Below, piece by piece: positions 8,081-16,070 of a stretch of DNA of 64,000 bases. The stretch lies in the NCBI GenBank assembly GCA_910586255.1, contig CAJUHR010000006.1, forward strand, positions 62,001 through 126,000, written 5' to 3'. A program made the position numbers and the translations under genes. This DNA is from an uncultured Lachnospiraceae bacterium (GTDB lineage: Bacteria > Bacillota > Clostridia > Lachnospirales > Lachnospiraceae). Below the pieces are notes generated by a model. That model searched no databases. It worked only from the letters and a program-made list of their open reading frames with translations, and had not been told where the DNA came from. How positions within the stretch are numbered: position 1 is the stretch's first letter; every line of letters begins with the position of its first letter.

Positions 8081-9460
8081 TTATTTTAAGAACAGGTGAA
8101 TCAGCTTATCATAGATCCACCGATAGGGCTGATACCGCATGGGAAGATCCAGCCAGGTCTTTTTATCCACAATGCTCTTCTTATGAGAAAAGGTGTCAAA
8201 GCCTTCCTTTCCGTGATAGGAACCCATGCCGCTTTCGCCGAAGCCGCCAAAGCCCATCTGGCTGGTGGCTAAGTGGATGATGGTGTCATTGATGCACCCG
8301 CCGCCGAAGCCGCAGCGGGCCATGACCTTTCGGGCGATGGATTTGTTTTCTGTAAAGATATAGAGAGCCAGAGGATGAGGCTGAGAATTGATCTTATGAA
8401 TGGCCTCATCCAATGTTTCATAGGTCAGCACGGGAAGAATGGGACCGAAGATTTCCTCCTGCATAACCGGATCGGAAAAGGTTACAAAATCCATGACCGT
8501 AGGTTCGATGCGTAAGGTCTTCGGGTCCCGGCCGCCGCCGGCCACAATCTTGTCCTCATCTATCAGAGCGGTCAAACGGCTAAAGTGCTTTTCATTGATG
8601 ATTTTTCCATAATTTTTGTTGCTTAGGGGATGTCTGCCCAGCTGACGGGCAATCTGCCCTTTTATCTCTTTTATCAGCCGGTCCTTTATGGCTTTGTCAC
8701 AGTAGATATAGTCCGGGGCCACACAGGTCTGGCCGCAGTTAAGAAACTTTCCGAATACGATGCGCCGGGCAGCCAGCTTAAGATTGGCAGTCCGGTCCAC
8801 TATGCAGGGACTTTTACCTCCCAGCTCTAAGGTCACCGGAGTAAGATGAGCGGAGGCCTGCTTCATGACCTCTTTTCCCACAGCCTGGCTTCCCGTAAAG
8901 AAAATATAGTCAAAATGCTGGGAGAGCAGGGCTGTATTTTCCGCCCTTCCTCCGGTTACCACGGCAACGAACCGTTCGTCAAAGCATTTGCCAAGCATGG
9001 AGCGGATAACCTGGCTGGTGTTTGGAGAGTAGGCGCTGGGCTTTAGGATCACCGTATTGCCGGCCGCAATGGCATCCACTAAGGGGTCTATGGTCAATAA
9101 AAAGGGGTAGTTCCAGGGGCTCATGATCAGCACCACTCCGTAGGGGGAGGGCTTTTTAAAGCTTCGGGAGCAGAACTGGGCAAGAGGGGTGGGGACGGTC
9201 TGCTCTTTGGCAAAGCGGCGGATGTGCCGAAGCATGTAGGTGATCTCGCTTAAGACCAGACCGGTCTCGCACATGTAGCTTTCAAAGGAGCTTTTTCCCA
9301 GATCCTTTAAAAGAGCTTCGTGGATCTCTTTTTCATGCTCCAGGATGCAGGACTTTAGCTTATAGAGGGCCTGGATACGGTGTTCGAGCTTTAATGTGGC
9401 GCCGGTGAGAAAACAGGCCCGCTGTTTTTCGGCCAGCTGTTTTATTTGTTGGTCATTCAT
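8081..9460 (-). CDS. aldehyde dehydrogenase (class 3 / fatty aldehyde type)
   Basis: NAD(P)-dependent oxidation of aldehydes to acids. The 459-residue length and sequence fit the compact class 3 ALDH group: PYGVVLIMSPWNYPF near residue 110, the glycine motif FFTGSQAVGKEVM, the general base region LELGGKSPCIV (Glu), the nucleophile in FLNCGQTCVAPDY (Cys), and the terminal GESGMGSYHGKEGFDTFSH segment. A GTG further upstream is in frame, but GGAGG sits five bases before the ATG at 9460, which decides the start. It follows, in the same direction and 24 bases downstream, the remnants of an iron-dependent alcohol dehydrogenase; the two probably once formed an alcohol/aldehyde interconversion unit. 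The C terminus (WIYDKLIHLF) is hydrophobic and may touch the membrane. Confidence 0.93.
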   Translation of the reverse strand: MNDQQIKQLAEKQRACFLTGATLKLEHRIQALYKLKSCILEHEKEIHEALLKDLGKSSFESYMCETGLVLSEITYMLRHIRRFAKEQTVPTPLAQFCSRSFKKPSPYGVVLIMSPWNYPFLLTIDPLVDAIAAGNTVILKPSAYSPNTSQVIRSMLGKCFDERFVAVVTGGRAENTALLSQHFDYIFFTGSQAVGKEVMKQASAHLTPVTLELGGKSPCIVDRTANLKLAARRIVFGKFLNCGQTCVAPDYIYCDKAIKDRLIKEIKGQIARQLGRHPLSNKNYGKIINEKHFSRLTALIDEDKIVAGGGRDPKTLRIEPTVMDFVTFSDPVMQEEIFGPILPVLTYETLDEAIHKINSQPHPLALYIFTENKSIARKVMARCGFGGGCINDTIIHLATSQMGFGGFGESGMGSYHGKEGFDTFSHKKSIVDKKTWLDLPMRYQPYRWIYDKLIHLFLK

Positions 9461-9484
9461 TCTTTCCTCCATTCTGTGCACTCT

Positions 9485-10260
9485 TTACAGCACAAACAGG
9501 TATGGGTGAAATGTTTTTCTTTCACCCTTTTCCTCCATCAGCAGATAATAAAAATGTTCTAGCTGTCCGGCATCCATCAGCACAGGAACCGGGTAGAGGG
9601 GATTGGCTTCCCTGTCTGCGTATTGTGCCAGCCTTTGGATATCCTCTTTCTTTATTCCCGGAATTGTGTCCCCGATTTGAAAGCGTGTTTTCATATCCTG
9701 GATTGCGGTTATAAACCGGTCGGCGGCTTTATCGGGCGGGGTATCCCGGCTGGCAAGGCCGGCAGCTATGGTAGCCTCGCTTCCGGTTCCGGCAGTGGTG
9801 GGCACGGCAATGAGAAGAGGAAGCCTTTTGCGGACTTTTAGAATCCCCTCCATCTTTTTTAGGGAACGCCGGGCCTTGCAATACGGGCGCCGGCTGCTTT
9901 GGCACAGTCCATGCTGGAGCCGCCTCCAAAGCCGATGATGGCGTCACAGTGATGCTTCAGACAAAGAGTCCGGACCGCCTCCACATTATCGGAGGTGGGG
10001 TTGGCTGCTGTCCTGTCATAGAGAAGAAAGGGGATTTTACTTTCTGTCAAGGCGTTTTCCAATGTGCAGGTCAGGCCGAGACGATGAATGTCCGGGTCCG
10101 TGACAATGAGAACCCGGCTGCAGCCGTGCTCTTTCAAAATATCCGGCAGCCCGGAGACACCGGATACAAGCCGGGGGTACGGTATGGGAGAAACGGCAGC
10201 GCCAGACAGAAGGCGGCCTGGAAGCTGCGGCAATAGCATTTTTTATAATGTTCATATGGA
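9485..10260 (-). pseudogene. iron-containing alcohol dehydrogenase remnant (two frameshifts, internal deletion, no start)
   Basis: Three pieces of one ancient gene read in different frames. The 5' piece (HYKKCYCRSFQAAF, then LPFLPYR, about 10260-10178) has no start codon and meets a TAA just upstream. A shift at the G5 run 10173-10177 leads into the NAD-binding part with IIGFGGGSSMDCAKAAGARI. A second shift near 9866-9885 leads into PLLIAVPTTAGTGSEATIAAGL. Then about 130-170 residues of the usual family sequence, including the metal-binding His/Asp helix region, are missing, and the frame jumps to the C-terminal ITAIQDMKTRFQIG and EANPLYPVPVLMDAGQLE. Intact relatives are roughly 390-430 residues. 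The family assignment is secure; catalysis is impossible from what remains. Confidence 0.88.
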
Positions 10261-10449
10261 ATTTGTCCTTTCGCCGCTTCTTATGATAGGGATTGCAATC
10301 TCTGACCCTTTGATGCTTGTTTCATTTTATGATATTCAGGGATGTTTGACAAGAAAATATAAAAAAAATTGCGGTAAATTAATGTTTGAAAGCATAGAAC
10401 GAACGCCTGCGGAATAAATTGGTAGTAGTCAAATTTTATGGAGGTTGTT

Positions 10450-10881
10450 ATGGGCAGAAGAATCAATGGAAAAATGATTTGGGCGGTTTTTTTGCTGTTT
10501 TGGGTATTGATGGTGCGTTTCCTGACTGGCTGCAGCGTGGAGAAGGAGAACCAGGATAAGGTGCGTGATCTGGAATTTACCGTGGTGGGGGAGGCAGATC
10601 TGCCGGAGGAGCTTAAAAATCTGGTGGAGGAGAAGAAGGCAGCGCCTTTTAAGCTTACATACAGCAACGACCAGGGACTTTACATAGCATTGGGATACGG
10701 GGAGCAGGCCACAGGAGGATACAGTATTTCGGTGGAGGAGCTGTATCTGACAGAAAATTCCATTGTGATTGACACAGAGCTTAAAGGACCGGAGAAGGGG
10801 GAGACTGTGGGAGTGGAAAAATCGTATCCCTATATTGTGGTTCAGACGGAATATCTGGAGAATCCTGTAATTTTTCAGTGA
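10450..10881 (+). CDS. lipoprotein with PrcB C-terminal-like domain
   Basis: 143 residues. A basic start and hydrophobic segment end in the lipobox LTGC, so Cys28 should be lipidated and the protein held on the outer face of the membrane. The mature part contains GYGEQATGGYSISVEELY, which matches the PrcB_C type domain known from the regulatory partner of a treponemal protease complex; no protease gene is adjacent here. GGAGG at 10440-10444 is five bases before the ATG at 10450, so that start is preferred over the in-frame ATG at 10438. Function unknown beyond membrane anchoring and a probable protein-binding domain. Confidence 0.82.
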   Translation: MGRRINGKMIWAVFLLFWVLMVRFLTGCSVEKENQDKVRDLEFTVVGEADLPEELKNLVEEKKAAPFKLTYSNDQGLYIALGYGEQATGGYSISVEELYLTENSIVIDTELKGPEKGETVGVEKSYPYIVVQTEYLENPVIFQ

Positions 10882-10908
10882 ATACAGCGCAATGGTTCAG
10901 GCAGTCCG

Positions 10909-10950
10909 ATTTACCACACGGTCAGCGCGGTATACGCGCAGACCTGCATT
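10909..10950. repeat. dispersed intergenic repeat, copy A (hairpin)
   Basis: GGTCAGCGCG (10920-10929) and CGCGCAGACC (10935-10944) form a stem with one A-A mismatch. The segment TTTACCACACGGTCAGC... GCGCAGACCT matches the copy at 63929-63964 nearly base for base. See the finding on the dispersed repeat family. Confidence 0.7.
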
Positions 10951-11007
10951 AACCAATGTCATGACATTGCTGTCTGAGCAGAAACATGCAGAGAATAATT
11001 ATATGAA

Positions 11008-11053
11008 AATGATTTTCAAAATCATTGACAAGGCATGATAAGAGAGGTATAAT
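11008..11053 (+). promoter_or_regulatory. sigma-A promoter overlapped by a Fur-like palindrome
   Basis: AATGATTTTCAAAATCATT (11008-11026) is a perfect 9-1-9 palindrome that resembles a Fur box. It overlaps by two bases a strong promoter, TTGACA (11025-11030), 17 bases, TATAAT (11048-11053). Binding of an iron-loaded Fur there would block RNA polymerase. The downstream gene encodes a FeoB-associated protein, which fits iron control. Confidence 0.78.
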
Positions 11054-11143
11054 TGGGGAACAGGCGGGAAGGTAAAGAGGCAGAGAGATAAAGAAACAAA
11101 GAGACAGAAATATTGTGATATATAGAAAGAGAGGTACAAACAG

Positions 11144-11293
11144 ATGGCAGATCTGGTGATTCTTGTGGGAGTCGCAGGCGCGGTGGCGGCGATTGTGTGG
11201 AAGAAGGTTAAGGATATGAAAGCGGGAAAGAGCGGCTGTGGCTGCGGTTGCTTAGGTTGTCCGGGACGAGGAAAAAAGGGACATTGCCGCTAA
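11144..11293 (+). CDS. FeoB-associated Cys-rich membrane protein (orphan)
   Basis: A 49-residue protein: a single membrane helix near residues 3-19 (DLVILVGVAGAVAAIVW), then a basic linker and the Cys-rich tail SGCGCGCLGCPGRGKKGHC. This architecture is that of the small proteins normally encoded right after feoB and thought to help ferrous iron uptake. No feoA or feoB is nearby, so it stands alone behind its own Fur-like promoter, with a terminator right after. The ribosome site is weak (AGAGAGG about 10 bases upstream). Small size limits certainty, but the TM plus Cys-tail layout and the iron-type operator agree. Confidence 0.8.
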   Translation: MADLVILVGVAGAVAAIVWKKVKDMKAGKSGCGCGCLGCPGRGKKGHCR

Positions 11294-11308
11294 TTAGGAA
11301 GGAAGGGG

Positions 11309-11341
11309 ACCGTCATGGCAGAAGGCTGTGACGGTTTTTTT
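11309..11341 (+). terminator. terminator of the FeoB-associated gene
   Basis: ACCGTCA (11309-11315) pairs with TGACGGT (11329-11335), followed by a run of seven T including the last stem base. Confidence 0.85.
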
Positions 11342-11357
11342 GGCATGACAGGCATAT

Positions 11358-11439
11358 ATGATACAACTTTTTTACAGTCAGAGTGTATCATAAAGGAATC
11401 AAATTCCGGTTGACGGTGGGAATTTTGCCATATTACAAT
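11358..11439 (+). promoter_or_regulatory. promoter and inverted repeat before the polysaccharide deacetylase
   Basis: TTGACG (11410-11415), 18 bases, TACAAT (11434-11439) is a reasonable sigma-A promoter about 58 bases before the gene. Upstream, ATGATACA (11358-11365) and TGTATCAT (11384-11391) form an 8-base inverted repeat that could be an operator. Confidence 0.5.
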
Positions 11440-11496
11440 AGAGACAGCTAAGATGCAGGATATTTTTATATAGATCAGAGGAAAGTGAGAAGCAGG

Positions 11497-12870
11497 ATGA
11501 CAGGGGAGAGAAAAGCAGCGGAATATGAAGAGCTGGAAAACCGGTATGAGGAGAGGAGAAAAATCCGGAAAAAACAACGGGAGAGGGAGCGCCTTTTCAG
11601 AGTGCGGCTGGCGCGGGGGATGCTGTGCCTTTGTATGGTGGTTGTGTGTGTGGGAACCGTTGTACTGGCATCGGATTTGATGGTAAAGAACAAAGAGAAG
11701 GCTTCGGAGGGAAATAGAGGGAAGGGAGCGGTCAGGGCAGGAGTAATTCTTCCTGAGGATGAGGAGCGCCGGACCGCGGAGGTAAAAAGACCTTTGGTGG
11801 ATCTTCCGGAGATGGGGGCGCTCTACAAAATTCATGTTCAGGGAAAGGGCTGGAGCCATTATTTTGCAGATAATTCCTACGGGATGGCTCCGGCAGGAGG
11901 ATATATCACCGCGGTCCAGGCCACATTACATAATCAGCCGGAGGGAATGTCCGGCACCATTGAATATAAGGTGAATTTAAGCGGAAGCGGCTGGCTGGAC
12001 TGGCAGTCAAATGCCCATGAGGCAGGGGGAGTTGAGGGAGAGATGCCTCTGGAGGCGGTGTGTATACGCCTCACAGGAGAGCTGGCAGAATATTATGACG
12101 TGCTGTACAGTGTTCTCCAAAATAATGTGTGGACAGACTGGGTAAAAAACGGGGAGGAGGCAGGACAATCCGGAGTGGGCTTGCGGGTGGACGGCCTTAG
12201 GATGTCCGTGGCCAGACGGCAGGAGGGAGGCATTTCCTATGCCGGGGAGATCGACCCGTTAAAGCCTATGGTGGCTCTGACCTACGATGACGGGCCGTCA
12301 AAGGAGTCCACAAGGAGGATTCTTAAGACTCTTGAGGAAAACGGAGGAAAGGCGACCTTTTTTATGGTGGGAAGCCGGGCGGCCAAATTTCAGGAAACCG
12401 TCCGGCAGATGGTTGCCCAGGGCTGCGAGGTGGCAAATCACACCTATGACCACACACTGATGACCAAGGTGGATCCTGCGGAGCTAGAGAGGCAGCTGGA
12501 GCTGACAAATCAGGTGGTGGCAAATGCCGGCGGGGTTACGCCAGTGTTAATGAGGCCCTGCGGAGGAGCTACCAATGATGCGGGGATGGGGGTGGCAGGG
12601 GCTATCTCCATGCCGGCAATTTTGTGGTCCATTGATACGCTTGACTGGAAAACCAGGGATGCGGATGCCACGGTGTCGGCTGTTTTGGATCATGTGAAGG
12701 ACGGGGATATTATTTTGATGCATGATCTGTATGAGACGGCGGCGCAGGCCAGCGAGGTGATTATTCCCGAGCTGATTCGCCGGGGATATCAGCTGGTGAC
12801 GGTCAGCGAGCTGGCGTCCTACCGGGGCGGTATGACGCCCGGCCAGTCTTATTACAAGTTCCGCCCTTAA
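11497..12870 (+). CDS. membrane-anchored polysaccharide deacetylase with ChW repeats
   Basis: 457 residues: a highly charged cytoplasmic start (RYEERRKIRKKQRERER), one membrane helix at about residues 40-60, an extracellular region with two ChW-type repeats (GWLDWQSNAHEAG near 165 and VWTDWVKNGEEAGQSG near 211), then a NodB deacetylase domain. The catalytic and metal residues are present: TYDDGP (Asp264/Asp265), HTYDH (His315, His319) and RPCGG. It probably removes acetyl groups from peptidoglycan or another cell-wall polymer; ChW repeats are a clostridial surface module thought to bind wall or carbohydrate. The in-frame GTG at 11485 is nearly fused to AGAGGA, so the ATG at 11497 is preferred. 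Substrate is not known. Confidence 0.9.
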   Translation: MTGERKAAEYEELENRYEERRKIRKKQRERERLFRVRLARGMLCLCMVVVCVGTVVLASDLMVKNKEKASEGNRGKGAVRAGVILPEDEERRTAEVKRPLVDLPEMGALYKIHVQGKGWSHYFADNSYGMAPAGGYITAVQATLHNQPEGMSGTIEYKVNLSGSGWLDWQSNAHEAGGVEGEMPLEAVCIRLTGELAEYYDVLYSVLQNNVWTDWVKNGEEAGQSGVGLRVDGLRMSVARRQEGGISYAGEIDPLKPMVALTYDDGPSKESTRRILKTLEENGGKATFFMVGSRAAKFQETVRQMVAQGCEVANHTYDHTLMTKVDPAELERQLELTNQVVANAGGVTPVLMRPCGGATNDAGMGVAGAISMPAILWSIDTLDWKTRDADATVSAVLDHVKDGDIILMHDLYETAAQASEVIIPELIRRGYQLVTVSELASYRGGMTPGQSYYKFRP

Positions 12871-12900
12871 ATTTCATGTCCGCAGGCAGGAAACTGCCAC

Positions 12901-12929
12901 GTATATTTTGGACCTTTCGCTCATACTTT
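12901..12929 (+). promoter_or_regulatory. candidate sigma-E promoter of the CotS-like gene
   Basis: GTATATT (12901-12907), 14 bases, CATACTTT (12922-12929). The -10 matches seven of eight consensus positions (CATACAnT) and the -35 matches kmATATT well. It lies about 60 bases before the spore-coat kinase-like gene, which fits mother-cell expression. Confidence 0.7.
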
Positions 12930-12987
12930 GGAAGTAGCCGGTTAGCAAATGGCTGGACTGTAACGGTAAATGAGTGGAGGGGTAGGC

Positions 12988-13968
12988 TTGAATGACAATT
13001 ATCTGGATGTAATACAGCAGTATGACGGGGAAACTCTTGAAGTTCGCCGGGGACGGGGTGCATGGATTTGCGAGCGCCCGGACGGGGTAAAGCTTTTGAA
13101 GGAGTACCGGGGCAGTCTGAAAAGGTTGGAGTTTGAGGAGGCAGTCCTGGGAGAATTGAAACGCCAGGGCATTTGTCTGGTGGATCAATACATAAGGAAC
13201 CGGGACGGGGAGCTGATCACCTCCGGGGAGGACGGGACAAAGTATATTTTTAAGGACTGGTTTTTAAGCCGGGAGTGCAATCTTAAGGACAGCAGGGAGA
13301 TTTTGATGGCTGTGACCTGGATTGCCCGGCTTCACCGGGCCTTTCGGGAGATTACCTGGCGGCCGGAGTGGGATTTGGGATCCATGATTCCTCCGGGACT
13401 CAGTGCAGAGATGAAACGCCATACCCGGGAGATGAAGAGGGTGCGCGCGTTTGTCAGCAGCAAGCGGAAAAAAAGCCAGTTTGAGCTGTGTGTCATGGAA
13501 AATTTTACAGAATTCTATGAGCAGGCTTTAAGGGCTCAGGAAGGTCTGGACGCCCTGGAGGAGGGCCAGGATGAGAATCGCCTATTTTTGTGCCATGGGG
13601 ATCTGAACCAGCACCATCTTCTTATGGGCACCGGGGAGGTTGCTGTGATCGAGTTCAATCAGATGCACCGGGGAAAGCAGATGGCGGATCTCTATCATTT
13701 TATGCGGAAGGTTATGGAAAAGCACGGGTGGGATGAGCGGCTGGGTCTGGCTATGACGGAGAGCTATGACAAGATACTGCCGATGGATGAGCAGGATCGG
13801 GCCTGTCTTTATTATCTGTTTTTGTATCCGGAAAAATACTGGAAGCAGCTGAATTATTATTATAATGCCAACAAGGCATGGACGCCGGCAAAGAATGTGG
13901 AAAAGCTGAGAAGCATAAAGAGCCAGCAGGAGGCCAGGGGGCGGTTTCTGGAGAGAATAAGGGGCTGA
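12988..13968 (+). CDS. CotS-like spore coat kinase family protein
   Basis: 326 residues with the aminoglycoside phosphotransferase/CotS fold: an N-terminal lobe (GVKLLKEYRGSLKRLEFEE with the likely ATP lysine) and a C-terminal lobe with the catalytic-loop motif LCHGDLNQHHLL near residue 202 and the metal-loop position IEFNQMHRGKQMADLYHFMRK. In active kinases of this fold the metal loop usually reads IDF or DFD; here it is EFN, so activity may be altered. GGAGGGG lies six bases before a TTG at 12988, whereas the in-frame ATG at 12970 has no ribosome site, so TTG is chosen. CotS-type proteins are laid down in the spore coat; the sigma-E-like promoter supports this. Confidence 0.85.
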   Translation: MNDNYLDVIQQYDGETLEVRRGRGAWICERPDGVKLLKEYRGSLKRLEFEEAVLGELKRQGICLVDQYIRNRDGELITSGEDGTKYIFKDWFLSRECNLKDSREILMAVTWIARLHRAFREITWRPEWDLGSMIPPGLSAEMKRHTREMKRVRAFVSSKRKKSQFELCVMENFTEFYEQALRAQEGLDALEEGQDENRLFLCHGDLNQHHLLMGTGEVAVIEFNQMHRGKQMADLYHFMRKVMEKHGWDERLGLAMTESYDKILPMDEQDRACLYYLFLYPEKYWKQLNYYYNANKAWTPAKNVEKLRSIKSQQEARGRFLERIRG

Positions 13969-13998
13969 ATTTACTGGTGATTTTGCCACAGAAACCTT

Positions 13999-14027
13999 TT
14001 GACGGGGGAAACATCTTATTATATAAT
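13999..14027 (+). promoter_or_regulatory. sigma-A promoter of the phosphohexomutase gene
   Basis: TTGACG (13999-14004), 17 bases, TATAAT (14022-14027), about 90 bases before the start codon. Confidence 0.75.
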
Positions 14028-14116
14028 AGAGACAATTGGGAGCTGCTATATGGCTTTCATCAGTAATTCTGCCGGGGGGAGCCTGGCGGGGAAAATACAG
14101 GAGGGAGTATTTAGTT

Positions 14117-15853
14117 ATGAAGGACTACATGAAGATTTATGAAGAATGGCTGGCCAATCCGTATTTTGATGAGGATACCAAGGCAGAGCTGCGGGCGATT
14201 GCAGGCGATGAGAATGAGATTAAGGAAAGATTCTACATGGATCTGGAGTTCGGCACAGCCGGTCTGAGAGGAATTATCGGAGCTGGCATCAACCGGATGA
14301 ACATCTATGTGGTTCGCCGGGCGACCCAGGGTCTTGCCAATTATATTATCAAACAGGGAGGGGCCTCAAAGGGAGTTGCCATTGCCTATGACTCCCGCCG
14401 CATGTCGCCGGAGTTTGCCGATGAGGCGGCCCGCACTCTGGCTGCCAACGGGATCAAGGCTTACAAGTTTGAGTCTCTTCGTCCCACGCCGGAGCTGTCC
14501 TTTGCGGTCCGGGAGCTGGGGTGTATCGCCGGAATCAATGTGACCGCAAGCCACAATCCGCCAGAGTACAACGGGTACAAGGTGTATTGGGAGGATGGCG
14601 CTCAGTTTACCCCGCCCCATGACAAGGGTGTGACGGAGGAGGTGCTGGCGATTGAGGATCTTTCCACCGTTAAGACCATGAGCGCGTCCGATGCCAAGGC
14701 AGCCGGGCTTTATGATGTGATCGGAGCGGAGATTGACAATAAATATATTGCAAACGTTAAGGCCCAGGTGGTGAACCAGGATGCCATTGACAAGATGCAG
14801 GACAACATAAAGATCATCTACACCCCCCTTCACGGTACAGGCAACATTCCGGTGCGCCGGGTGTTAAAGGAGATCGGCTTTACTCATGTCTATGTGGTTC
14901 CTGAGCAGGAGCTGCCGGACGGCGAGTTCCCCACGGTCAGCTATCCCAACCCGGAGGCGGCGGAGGCCTTTGCCTTAGGACTTAAGATGGCAAAGGAGAT
15001 CGATGCGGATCTGGTGCTTGCAACGGATCCGGACGCAGACCGCCTGGGAGTGTATGTGAAGGATAAAAAGTCAGGGGAATATATTTCCCTTACGGGCAAT
15101 ATGTCCGGCTCTCTGCTTTGCGAGTATGTGCTGAGTCAGAAGGCGGCCCAAAATGCCATCCCGGCAGATGGCGAAGTGGTCAAGTCGATTGTGAGCACAA
15201 ACCTGATCGATGCGGTGGCTGCCTCCTACAACTGTAAGCTGGTGGAATGCCTGACAGGCTTTAAGTGGATTGGACAGCAGATTCTCAAGGAGGAGAATAC
15301 CGGTGTGGGACATTACATGTTTGGCATGGAGGAGAGCTACGGCTGCCTGATCGGCACCTATGCCCGGGACAAGGACGCGGTGTCTGCCAGCGTGGCCCTG
15401 TGCGAGGCGGCGGCCTACTATAAGACCAAGGATATGACCCTGTGGGATGCCATGGTGGCCATGTATGAGAAATATGGCTATTACAAGGATGCGGTCAAGT
15501 CCATCGGCCTGTCAGGAATCGAGGGACTGGCCAAGATTCAGTCCATTATGGAAACCTTCCGGAATGAGACTCCCACCGGCTTTGGCGACTATAAGGTATT
15601 GTCTGCCCGGGACTATAAGCTGGATACCGTGAAGGATATGGCCACGGGAGAGGTAAAGCCCACAGGACTTCCTTCCTCCAATGTGCTGTACTATGATATG
15701 AATGACAACGCATGGCTGTGCATCCGTCCTTCCGGCACAGAGCCAAAGATCAAGTTCTACTATGGGGTGAAGGGCGGTTCCTTGGAGGATGCGGATGCCA
15801 AGTCCGCAGCACTTGGCGAGGCGCTGATGGCGGTTGTCAATAAGCTGCTGTAA
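14117..15853 (+). CDS. alpha-phosphoglucomutase / phosphohexomutase (PgcA type)
   Basis: Interconverts glucose 1-phosphate and glucose 6-phosphate (possibly mannose phosphates too), feeding glycogen and wall-sugar synthesis. 578 residues, the length of the Bacillus PgcA group. Motifs: FGTAGLRGIIGAG near residue 45, phosphoserine loop TASHNPPEYNGYK with Ser145, metal loop DPDADRLG, sugar loop GMEESYG and the phosphate-binding RPSGTEPKIK at the C terminus. The start is ATG 14117 with GGAGGG nine bases upstream; a longer upstream reading frame has no ribosome site. Single-gene unit between its own promoter and terminator. Confidence 0.94.
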   Translation: MKDYMKIYEEWLANPYFDEDTKAELRAIAGDENEIKERFYMDLEFGTAGLRGIIGAGINRMNIYVVRRATQGLANYIIKQGGASKGVAIAYDSRRMSPEFADEAARTLAANGIKAYKFESLRPTPELSFAVRELGCIAGINVTASHNPPEYNGYKVYWEDGAQFTPPHDKGVTEEVLAIEDLSTVKTMSASDAKAAGLYDVIGAEIDNKYIANVKAQVVNQDAIDKMQDNIKIIYTPLHGTGNIPVRRVLKEIGFTHVYVVPEQELPDGEFPTVSYPNPEAAEAFALGLKMAKEIDADLVLATDPDADRLGVYVKDKKSGEYISLTGNMSGSLLCEYVLSQKAAQNAIPADGEVVKSIVSTNLIDAVAASYNCKLVECLTGFKWIGQQILKEENTGVGHYMFGMEESYGCLIGTYARDKDAVSASVALCEAAAYYKTKDMTLWDAMVAMYEKYGYYKDAVKSIGLSGIEGLAKIQSIMETFRNETPTGFGDYKVLSARDYKLDTVKDMATGEVKPTGLPSSNVLYYDMNDNAWLCIRPSGTEPKIKFYYGVKGGSLEDADAKSAALGEALMAVVNKLL

Positions 15854-15902
15854 GTAGTTACTGTTGTGGGCGGCGTGGTTTGCCGCCGTAAAAAGAAAAG
15901 AA

Positions 15903-15945
15903 GAAGCCCCGAACTGTGCTGGCACAGGGTTCGGGGCTTCATTCT
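15903..15945 (+). terminator. terminator of the phosphohexomutase gene
   Basis: Perfect 12-base stem GAAGCCCCGAAC / GTTCGGGGCTTC (15903-15914 with 15929-15940), with a small inner TGTG/CACA pairing, followed by ATTCTTT. Confidence 0.85.
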
Positions 15946-15990
15946 TTGTCCAAATGGATTGCTCATATACTTTCTTATTTTGTACAAGTC

Positions 15991-16019
15991 TTGCGCCAGA
16001 TACGAAAATATGCTACAAT
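15991..16019 (+). promoter_or_regulatory. probable sigma-A promoter of thrC
   Basis: TTGCGC (15991-15996), 17 bases, TACAAT (16014-16019), 52 bases before the thrC start. Confidence 0.6.
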
Positions 16020-16070
16020 TTACGGGAAAAAGAGGCAGCATGAAAGTACAATGAGGATTGAGAGGAATCA

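Noticed and set aside
8056..9046. Several short plus-strand frames across the aldehyde dehydrogenase gene
   Set aside because: All are shadows of the well-supported minus-strand gene.
15845..15860. GTTACTGTTGTGG after the phosphohexomutase gene as another dispersed repeat end
   Set aside because: Only eight or nine bases agree with GTTACTGTTCA and no partner arm or internal block is present.
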